64,000 bases of DNA from Perognathus longimembris pacificus (Eukaryota > Chordata > Mammalia > Rodentia > Heteromyidae). Below the pieces are notes generated by a model that was not told where the DNA came from, ran no database searches, and worked only from the letters and a program-made list of their open reading frames with translations. The stretch lies in contig NC_063170.1 in assembly GCF_023159225.1 (NCBI RefSeq), forward strand, positions 24,206,301 through 24,270,300, read 5' to 3'. A program made the translations under genes and the position numbers. This document shows positions 56,406 through 64,000 of the stretch, in pieces. How positions within the stretch are numbered: position 1 is the stretch's first letter; each line of letters begins with the position of its first letter.

Positions 56406-57479
56406 CAACAAACATATACATTCATTCATTCATACATAAAGAAATAGGCAAAAATAAGACAGAAAAACAACCAAGGAAAAGAAGAAAATGGATGGTTAGT
56501 TTTCCAGTTATTTTCTTCAGGGGACAGAGCAGATGTTATTTCAAGTTCCCATTTCACTCTTAGTGTAGCCCAGTCTTTATGTCCTTCCTTTATTTCCTTG
56601 CTAGCTTGTTCGTGTTCTTTGTGGGGGTGGTGCTGCAAATGGTAGAATGAAGGAGGCCACAGATCCTATTGTTTCCTTGTTGGCTGTTACTATTGCTTGG
56701 TTTAGCTTCTTTACTTTCTGAAGGACCAGCACTCAGGGTCTATGACCCGTACTCTGTTTCAATCCCTTACTTTCAAATGATGTCTAGCATCCTTTGTGTA
56801 GACCATCCACATGATTACCGGTCAACTTGTTTTCCTGAGCAGGGTTTTTAATCATTTTTATGTAAAGGAAATGAACTCTGGAATTATCACAGAGAGGAAA
56901 AAAGAAAGAAAAGTTAGCTTTCTGAGGTATAATAGAATTTTGTCACCACTTGCATATAATGAGACTGTTTGTCAACATTGCATTGTACCTAAGGACTCTT
57001 TCATTCACTCTTATTTGTCTGAAGCAGAACTAAATAGTACGCAGTTTACACAATCACTAAAACATGGAGAAAAGAAAAACTTCCTTGTACAATATCAGAG
57101 CTGTGATATACAGTGTATTTTAAACTTCTGAACTGTCAGTTATTCTGATTCTAGAATTGCTTTGATAGATATGAAGATATAGGTTATATTTTCTTTTCTG
57201 GATTCCTCTGTGTGGTTGAACTGTCTCTCAAACAATGCTTTTCCTCCACAGAAAAAGAATGCTACTGAATTATCCTGTGTGTTGACTAGCAAACATATAG
57301 ATAGTGTGTCAGTGGAGGATTTCTGTAACCAGAGAAGTTTAAGACACATTAAGTTGTTAAGGCAGTTACTGTATTTCAGACATTGACCTTGAAGTTTTGA
57401 AAGGGTAAATTGATAGACTGGAACAAGTACAAAGCCAGCTTTGGTGCTAAAATGCAAATTGTTAAAAATGGTATAGAGT
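56406..57479. other. Unique sequence
   Basis: No gene or repeat identified. The open frame at 56811-57131 has no recognisable domain. Confidence 0.4.
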
Positions 57480-57770
57480 AACATCTGCCTCCAAGTATGC
57501 CTTAATCAGCACTGTGAAAAATGAAAGTTTAACGATCTACTGGAGGGGCTTCGAAGGGAAGGGTAAACAAAGGAAGAAAGAGCTTCTTGCATGGTTTGTA
57601 ACTGATGCCATGAAAAATGTCAAGAACCATCTGCTTCAAACTTATCCAAACTGTCATCAAGTATTCTAATCCAGTCAAACGAGATACCACTAGAACAACC
57701 TATGTAACTTGCTGAAGGCTTATCAAAAGAGTTGTAAATAAAGGAGAGGGGGGAAAAACACCACCCAACC
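57480..57770. promoter_or_regulatory. Conserved-looking non-coding block, weak
   Basis: Repeat-free, with words such as CCTTAATCAGCACTGTG, GGGCTTCGAAGGGAAGGGTA AACAAAGG and TCAAACGAGATACCAC retaining CpGs. Regulatory role is only a guess. Confidence 0.2.
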
Positions 57771-58179
57771 CATCAACTGTATAGCTGCAGATTGCAGCCA
57801 GCTTGCCTGTGGCTTTGTAATTCAACCCCATATCTCTAGTCTGACAAACTGTACTAAACAGCAAAATGGATTTTCTGGTTCTCAGCATTTTTCACTGTAG
57901 GTGCTATCAGGAGATAAACATACAATTTCCTAATAGAATTGAAATCATGATTTATATGTATATGTGTTGTTTAATGTACTATTTGATTGAGATCATACAA
58001 CTTCATCCAGGAATATGTACCATATGTATACAGAGTTTAGCATTACTTATTGGCTCTGTTTCCCTGGCCTAAAATGCCTGATCACTTTTCAAAAATTGAA
58101 ATTTCCTTTTGTGCTATCTTCGAAATCAATTTTTTTTACGACTACTTGTTAAAGTACAGAGTTCAGAAACAGAATGATG
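57771..58179. other. Unique sequence
   Basis: Nothing recognised. Confidence 0.35.
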
Positions 58180-58345
58180 GACTGAATTCCCCCTCCTCCC
58201 CATTTCTTACTTATTGGCTGAGTGACACTGTTAGGCAAGTTCCTCAACTTCCTGTGATTTATTTCCCTCCTATGGAAAACTGAAATGGTTATCATCACCT
58301 AGGTCACAGACATGAATTTATGCTTGTGAAATTCCTGAAACATAA
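58180..58345 (+). mobile_element. MIR SINE
   Basis: CTTATTGGCTGAGTGACACT, GTTAGGCAAGTTCCTCAACT TCCTGTG, TATGGAAAACTGAAATGGTT ATCATCACCTAGGTCA: forward MIR core order. Confidence 0.65.
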
Positions 58346-58597
58346 ATCATAGGATGTTGGAGACAGCAGCTGCTCATTGAATCTCTTTGCATTTCCCTTG
58401 CATTCCTAGTCTCCTTTGTGATGGTTTAGGGCCATTTGACTATGGCTGGCCAACAAATGGTGAGTAGAAAGGCTATAGGCCATTTCTGAGCCATAGTATT
58501 TACCTCTTAATGTGCTACTTTTCCTGTTTCTCCATCTTTGACAAGACAGTCATGGAACATTGCAGAGAGAATAGTTAAAACCAAAAGGTTACAACAA

Positions 58598-59262
58598 AGC
58601 CATTGGACAACTATGTTCATTGTAGCACTATTCACCATAGCCAAAATATGGAATCAGCCCAGATGTTCCTCAATGGATGAATGGATGAAGAAAAGGTGAT
58701 ATATAGGCACAATTTTACTCATCTGTTAGAAAGAATATTGGACCATTCATGTGGAAATAGAAAGACTTAGAGAAAATTATATTAAGTGAAGTAAGCCAGA
58801 CCCAGAAAAACAAAGGTTGCTTGGTTTCTCCTATTTATAGTAGACAGAAGGTACCTATATAAATCTGTAAATAAACACAATGGTCAGTGTACAAGTGGTT
58901 ACAAATGAATTAACTGAAGTATAATAGACTCCATGGAGAGCTCAAATAGTACAATCTTTTAGAAAGACTAGGTCTAATTCCAATGAAATCAGCACTAGGA
59001 AATGGGTACATGCAAGAAAGGAGGTAGGTGGGGCCAAAGAGAAAGGGGTAAACAAATGAAGCAAGAAAGTGGGAAAGAAAGCAGTCAAGAATACATTGTA
59101 TATACCACAAAATTAAATAAGGGGAGGAATGGGTGAAAGGGGGTGAGAATGTTGAAGGGGGTGACACTGATTAAGATGCATTATATTCATAAACTGCCTT
59201 GTTAAATGGCACTTCCTTGGTACAACTCCTCAAAGATCATATGAAAATATAAAAAGGAAAAG
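58598..59262 (+). mobile_element. L1 3' end (ORF2 tail plus 3' UTR), older subfamily
   Basis: ACTATGTTCATTGTAGCACT ATTCACCATAGCC, AATATGGAATCAGCCCAGAT, then AGTGAAGTAAGCCAGACCCA mark the end of ORF2. The 3' UTR keeps GGGGTGACACTGATTAAGAT and ends with an A-rich tail near 59262. It matches the remnant at 7735-7935 and differs from the 3' UTR with the long G-tract. Confidence 0.8.
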
Positions 59263-59269
59263 GAAATTG

Positions 59270-59418
59270 CAGTGTGGGGCAGAAAAGTCCATGAGACTTT
59301 TGTCTTCAATTAACCAGTGAAAAGCTGGATGTAGAACTGTGTCTCAACTGGTTGAGTACCAGTCTTGAGCAATAAAGATAAGGAAGAGTGATAAGGCCCA
59401 GAATTCATGCCCCAGTAG
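59270..59418 (+). mobile_element. 7SL/Geo SINE, 5'-truncated
   Basis: Begins in the head (GGGGCAGAAAAGTCCATGAG), then linker TTTGTCTTCAATTAACCAGT and right monomer CTGTGTCTCAACTGGTTGAG to AATTCATGCCCCAGTAGC. It runs straight into a poly-G tract. Confidence 0.8.
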
Positions 59419-59419
59419 C

Positions 59420-59440
59420 GGGGGGGGGGGGGGGGGGGGG
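59420..59440 (+). repeat. Poly-G tract, 21 nt
   Basis: Twenty-one consecutive G directly follow the SINE 3' end where an A tail is expected. Length should be treated cautiously because homopolymers are error-prone in assemblies. Confidence 0.85.
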
Positions 59441-59497
59441 ACAAGCAAGAAAAGATAGAAAGAAAAGAAGGAAGAAAAGAAGAAAGAAAGAATGAGA
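59441..59497. repeat. GA/GAAA-rich purine tract
   Basis: AAGCAAGAAAAGATAGAAAG and GAAGGAAGAAAAGAAG units. Confidence 0.8.
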
Positions 59498-59509
59498 GAA
59501 CTGCAAAAA

Positions 59510-59773
59510 CACATGCTGGTGCCTGCAATCTTAACTACTCAGGGGTCTGAGATCTGAGGATTGCAGTTCAAAGCCAGCCCAGCCAGGACAGTCCATGAGA
59601 TTCTTTTATTTATTTATTTTTTCATGAAAGTCTGATCTCCAATTAGCCACTAGAAAACTGCAAGTGGTGCTGTGGCTCAAAGTGATAGAGCACAAATCTT
59701 GAGCAGAAGAGCTCAAAGACAGTGACCATGTCCTGAGTTCAAGCCCCAGGACCTACAAAAAAAAAAAAAAAAG
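59510..59773 (+). mobile_element. 7SL-head/Geo-tail SINE with internal T-rich insertion
   Basis: Head GGTGCCTGCAATCTTAACTA, linker with an extra TTTTATTTATTTATTTTTTC near 59604-59623, then TGATCTCCAATTAGCCAC and right monomer GGTGCTGTGGCTCAAAGTGA to GAGTTCAAGCCCCAGGACC, A18. Confidence 0.87.
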
Positions 59774-60129
59774 GAAAATCAGGAGAGAAATGTCACAGTG
59801 GTTTAGAATGATTGAAAGAATAAGAAAAGATAGTAATTAACTTAGAGTTGCTGAGCAAAGACAGACAAAGTAGTTTCTTTCACATAAAGGTTCAGAGATT
59901 GAAGACATCCTCAAGGGTGTTCATCCACTGAGTTTCTTTTCTCAGACTATTTGAGTCCACTTTGTAGAACTTAAGTTTCAAGGCCTTTTTTATGGTTACT
60001 TTCTTTTTCTTCCTTTTTCCTTTTTATTTCAATTTCATAAGTTTTGGAGTTCTAATGTTATAAAAAGAACATACTCATAATGTCATTCTAATAATTCCAA
60101 ATAAAGCAGAACTGGAAACTCAAACCTCT
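59774..60129. other. Unique sequence
   Basis: Nothing recognised. Confidence 0.35.
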
Positions 60130-60300
60130 ACCTAGTCGTCTAGAGTTGCTGCAGCAGCCACTAGCCACATGTGGCTGTTTGAAGGAGTATTCAGGAAAAT
60201 AAATGAAAATTAAGATTGAAGCTCCTCATTGGTACTGGCTACACTTCAAGTGCTCAAAATGTACCTGTGACTGGTGGATGCTGTGTTGAACAGTACAGAA
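60130..60300. mobile_element. Old eutherian DNA-transposon-like repeat
   Basis: CCACTAGCCACATGTGGCTG, TACACTTCAAGTGCTCAAAA and TGTTGAACAGTACAG resemble a common eutherian miniature element with 'agccacatgtggct' and 'ggacagcgcag' words. Family and orientation not certain. Confidence 0.4.
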
Positions 60301-60418
60301 ATAATACATACCTGTGACCAGAGAAAAGATGCTGGATAATATCTCTCTCTCTCTCAACAATTCTTTGTCTAAAATTTCAGGCTTTTAATTTTGTTTTCAA
60401 TTATACATAGATAATAAG

Positions 60419-60627
60419 GTCAGGTGCTAGTGGCCCATGGCTTTAATCCTAGCTACATCAGGAGGCTGAGATCCAGAGACTCTCAGAAAAGTCTTCCAGA
60501 TTCCACTTGCAAATTAAATAGCAAAAAGCCAGGCTAGAGGTGTGGTTCAATTGGTAAAGCATCAGCCCAGCATGGAAGCTGAGTGATTTCAAGGCCCTCA
60601 GTTCAAGCCCTAGTATAGCCAAAAGAA
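60419..60627 (+). mobile_element. 7SL-head SINE with short-form right monomer
   Basis: Head GGCTTTAATCCTAGCTACAT CAGGAGGCTGAGATCC, linker TTCCACTTGCAAATTAAATA GC, right monomer GTGTGGTTCAATTGGTAAAG CATCAGCCCAGCATGG to CAGTTCAAGCCCTAGTATAG CC. Lacks the CAGGGACAGTG segment of the Geo form. Confidence 0.75.
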
Positions 60628-61403
60628 AAAGGAAGGAATGAAAGAAAAGAGACGAAGGCTGAAGCATGTTTATCTCATAAATCATCTAGGTGATTGTAAG
60701 GAAAAATCAACATTCTTTTGTCCTGTCTTGAGCACCACTTCCATTTAAAAAATCAAATTATAGTTTATGCCTTGTAACAAATGAAATTATAAAGCACCAC
60801 AAGAAAAGCACCCCTCTCCTCCTCCAGACTTATATTAGAGAGGCCAAATCTATTTAATGTTTGTTTTTAGTTATTTTGGTAGCTACTTCCACAATTCCAT
60901 TTCTGGATTTGTCACTTAGTCAATATCTATTAATTCCTCAATATGGAAGGCAGGATTAAAGCAAAGCCCCATTGACCTCTCCCCTTTATGTTTCCTCCTG
61001 GTATTTGAAATTTATATTATTAGATTCTATTAGTTTCTTTCTAGCTCTAAATAACATTGTTTAACCTCTAATTCTTCTTCCATCAGCTTTCCGTCGACTT
61101 GAAAAATTGTGATATCAGCTGCTTAACCCCTTCCCCCATCATTTTCTCTCATTCCAAATCCAGCCTTCTGCCACTTTGCTCCCATACATGCATTATGGCC
61201 TCTGCTTGCCCATGCAAGCTGCCTTATTGTTTTCTGTGTAGATGTACACTAAAAGTCCAAGGCAACTAGCAGCATTTGTTTGAAAGGAAGTAAAAATGCA
61301 CTAGAATGTTCCTAAGTTTTGGATATGCTATAGCATATATCTAGCTAAATTTAACATTAGACTATTTGGTGTAAACTGCTCTTACATTGATGAGGGAGTT
61401 ATC
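60628..61403. other. Unique sequence
   Basis: Nothing recognised. Confidence 0.4.
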
Positions 61404-61562
61404 TTCCTCACACCCTCTCATTCTTTCTCTCCTTTCCCCTCTCTCTCCTCCTGTCCTCATTTCTCTTTCTCCTCTCTTCTCTCCTTTTATTCTCCCCCTC
61501 CATCACTTCTCCCCCATCCCCATCTGTGTGTGTGTGTGCGTGTGCGCGTGTGTGCCTGTGTT
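61404..61562. repeat. CT-rich tract followed by (GT)n
   Basis: An imperfect pyrimidine run at 61404-61510 is followed by TGTGTGTGTGCGTGTGCGCG TG at 61524-61545 and further TG units. A 145-codon minus-strand open frame crosses it and is an artefact. Confidence 0.85.
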
Positions 61563-62059
61563 TGCATGGACAAATGCTTTTTTTCCTCTGATTATGTAAG
61601 GTGGGAAGTGTGTGTTTAGGGCTTTGGAGAGCCCCAGGAGACAAGCCCTGGCAGTAGAGTTCTAATCTCTCTGATTGTACACAGGCTTCACACCCCAGAA
61701 TTTTGTTCAGACTCTGTCTCTCTGCCTTGCCTGAGGGCTGTGGGTACTGCTTAGGTTTCTGATCTTCCAAAATATGGGAGATTTTTTCAGCTGAGTTAGC
61801 ACATGAACTGAGAATTTCTGAGGGCAAAATTGCAATTCTGGGCATCTTTGCAAATCATGGAGACAGCTACATTCCATACTCCATGAGAATCGTGCCTCTT
61901 ATTCATTATCTTATTTATAATTTCAATGACCATATTGGATTGTCTTTAATAGACACTAGTTGAAGGGAGGAACTCACAGAAAGCTAATATTGGAACTTGT
62001 TCTCAAGCTGCTAGGAGGCTCCAAGAGTCTCACTGGCAGTCTCTTTTGAAGATGGGTTC
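61563..62059. other. Unique sequence
   Basis: Nothing recognised. Confidence 0.35.
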
Positions 62060-62570
62060 CTCATGTCCATTAAAGCAAGATTAAATTAGTTTGTGGGAGC
62101 TGCTTTTAGCATTTGCACTATTACATTATGCATGATCCTGACTGCACATCGCATGAACAAACTGCACCAAGCTCCATTAGTGATTTCTTTTTTTTTTTTT
62201 TAGGGCCATGCTTAACTTGGAAATGGATTGATTTTGTGTAGGTTAATGTATAGCAGTGATTCTACCATGGCCTTCAAAATACTCTTTTACATTTGATATC
62301 AGTAGGGAAACACTCTGGGGATCATGGCTCATTTTTAAAGGATAAATTATGTAGATTGCATGATTAGAGAGCAGCAAACCCTGTCGCAGGATATTGTATA
62401 TTAGGGAACTCATCCCTACCCCTCCCCCTGCCTGGGCGAGGTCAAGCTCACCACTGAGCACATTTTCTACAGGGCTGTTTCTCCTGGAGATAAAATGATA
62501 GTCTTAGAGTTAGCCAACAGGTCGGGCAAAAAGCCAACAATTGAGTGCACATCTTTTAAATCGTGGCTGT
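62060..62570. promoter_or_regulatory. Candidate conserved non-coding element
   Basis: Repeat-free apart from a poly-T run at 62188-62201. It holds GCATTTGCA (62109-62117), an octamer/POU-like TTATGCAT (62126-62133), AAATTAG and TTAATG cores, GGTCAAGCTCACC near 62441, and five retained CpGs. Composition resembles a vertebrate regulatory element; unproven. Confidence 0.3.
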
Positions 62571-62894
62571 GAGAACCAGACTAAATTGTTAGGTACTTTA
62601 GATCCTTTTCTTCACTAGAAAACTTGTATCTATCTGCCTGTCCTTTCCAGAGCTAGGCAAGACAGCTGGATGTATTTGCTGAGTTAAACTCATCATTCAG
62701 CTTCCTCATCTTGCAGAAAAGTATGGCTGGGACATTTTGTCAAAAGCCTCTTTGTTAAACCCTCCATAGATGCTGTCCTCTAAGGAGCTGGGGTAAGGAG
62801 GAGTGAGCAGGCCATGCTCCTGTAGGGTGCTCTGGGAATCCAGGGAACTGCCCGCCAGCTGCTCTTGGATATAGGCAACAAAACAAAACAAAAA
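62571..62894. other. Unique sequence
   Basis: Nothing recognised; a short CAAAA run is at 62879-62892. Confidence 0.35.
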
Positions 62895-63010
62895 ACTGGT
62901 GGAAGGTGTTGTGGCTAGAGGATGCTTAGGTATAGGCCTGAAGTCACACAATAATCAAGAGATTGAGTCCAGTCTGGGATACACAGTGAAATCATGTCTT
63001 TTTTTTTCAA
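62895..63010 (+). mobile_element. Diverged B1-like SINE
   Basis: AATCAAGAGATTGAGTCCAG, CCAGTCTGGGATACACAGTG AAATCATGTC match the distal half of B1; the proximal half is poor. It ends in a T-rich run, not an A tail. Confidence 0.45.
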
Positions 63011-63199
63011 AGAAATAGATAAACACAATACTTATTAATAAGCAAAAATAACCTAGGTCTCACAAATGTCTGCCAACATCCATCTGTGGATCATCACACT
63101 CTCAGTTCCAAGTGCCCTCCTCAAATATATCTTAATTTAACTCCACAATGATAGCTTATGTCTATTTTACATGAAACTATCCTTTTAAGATGTTCCATC

Positions 63200-63420
63200 T
63201 AGGGGCTGGGAATATGGCCTAGTGGCAAGAGTGCTTGCCTCCTACACATGAAGCTCTCGGTTCGATTCCCCAGCACCACATATATGGAAAATGGCCAGAA
63301 GGGGCGCTGTGGCTCAGGTGGCAGAGTGCTAGCCTTGAGCGGGAAGAAGCCAGGGATGGTGCTCAGGCCCTGAGTCCAAGGCCCAGGACTGGCCAAAAAA
63401 AAAAAAAAAAAAAAAAAAAA
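63200..63420 (+). mobile_element. IDL-Geo SINE, full length, young
   Basis: GGGGCTGGGAATATGGCCTA, TCGGTTCGATTCCCCAGCAC, GGGGCGCTGTGGCTCAGGTG, GAGTCCAAGGCCCAGGACTG, then an A tail of about 28 nt. Perfect 13-bp target-site duplication AAGATGTTCCATC (63187-63199 and 63421-63433). Confidence 0.96.
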
Positions 63421-63519
63421 AAGATGTTCCATCAACATTCCAGTAACCAAAAGTCTTGGGTATGGGAAAAGAAGAAGAAATGGAGGAAGGAACTCACACT
63501 TCCTTTGTTATTATTGGGC

Positions 63520-63672
63520 ACTTATGATCACTCAAGATTACAGTGATTGGTTCATTTAATCCTCACTATAGACTATAAACAGTATAGAGGAGCTAAATGA
63601 AGCCCACGTAATAACAGACCTTGTCTAAAGAGAGAAAATGGAGAAAGTTGGAACTCAGTGGCAGGTGTCCTG
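63520..63672 (-). mobile_element. MIR SINE
   Basis: Reverse MIR order: GGTTCATTTAATCCTCACTA, AGAGGAGCTAAATGAAGCCC, GTTGGAACTCAGTGGCAGGT GTCC. Confidence 0.6.
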
Positions 63673-63691
63673 GGTCAAAACAACCAGGTGC

Positions 63692-63941
63692 TACCAGGCA
63701 CTTGTGGCTCATGCCTAGAATCCTAGCTACTCAGGAAGCTGAGATCTGAGAATCATGGTATGAAGCCAACCTGGACAAGAAAGTCCATGAGACTCTAATC
63801 TCCAATTAACTACCAAAAGGCCAGAAGTGGAGCTGTGGTTCAAATCATAGAGTGCTGGCCTTGAGCAAAATCTCAGGGACAGTGCCCAGACCCTGAGTTC
63901 AAGTCCGAGAGCAGACACAACAAAACAAAAACCAAACAAAA
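63692..63941 (+). mobile_element. 7SL-head/Geo-tail SINE, full length, well preserved
   Basis: Best example of the hybrid family: head CTTGTGGCTCATGCCTAGAA TCCTAGCTACTCAGG, GAAAGTCCATGAGACTC, linker TAATCTCCAATTAACTACCA, right monomer GGAGCTGTGGTTCAAATC through CAGGGACAGTGCCCAGACCC to GAGTTCAAGTC and (CAAAA)n. Confidence 0.9.
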
Positions 63942-64000
63942 GGTAGCTATTATTATTATAAATTTAATTCTAAACACTGTGTTACAATTGCCTCTTTTTT

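Noticed and set aside
61408..61845. 145-codon minus-strand open frame with an Arg/Glu-rich end
   Set aside because: The charged end is the complement of the CT-rich tract; the rest shows no family resemblance.

Overview
This window reads as mammalian, rodent, intergenic or intronic DNA. It is AT-leaning, poor in CpG, full of interspersed repeats and microsatellites, and shows no bacterial-type gene organisation. The best clue to the organism is a two-part SINE present in ten near full-length copies. Its left half is a tRNA-Ala/ID-like monomer and its right half is a second monomer. From what I know of SINE families this matches IDL-Geo, reported from the rodent superfamily Geomyoidea (kangaroo rats, pocket mice, pocket gophers). 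The clade is inferred from family knowledge, not from a database search.

No functional protein-coding gene or exon could be supported. The only gene-derived sequences are retrocopies. (1) A full-length but broken processed pseudogene of ribosomal protein S2 lies at 43673-44645 (+). (2) A roughly 1.07 kb retrocopy of an mRNA 3' UTR that I cannot identify lies at 19734-20811 (-), with an AATAAA signal, an A tail and an 18-bp imperfect target-site duplication. (3) A decayed tRNA-Phe(GAA) sequence lies at 34363-34433 (+), just beyond an L1 tail.

Layout. 1-7000: mostly unique sequence with microsatellites, an old hAT-type element, a MaLR-like LTR and two conserved-looking non-coding blocks. 7000-14500: SINEs, MIR and L2 relics, and the strongest enhancer-like block (11690-12340). 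14500-24400: sparse repeats plus the 3' UTR retrocopy. 24400-34500: ancient L1M remnants, with ORF2 on the minus strand at about 28850-32530 disrupted by a younger L1 3' end and two SINEs. 34500-44700: four L1 3' ends, three of them on target-site evidence clean insertions, then the RPS2 pseudogene. 44700-56400: SINEs, microsatellites and an L1 inserted into a SINE. 56400-64000: unique sequence, another L1 3' end, SINEs, and a second enhancer-like block (62060-62570).

The most interesting structural observation concerns the SINEs. Two families with different 5' heads (tRNA-Ala/ID-like, and 7SL/B1-like) share the same 3' monomer. Some older copies carry a shorter version of that monomer which looks tRNA-like. 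I found no evidence of a novel protein system.
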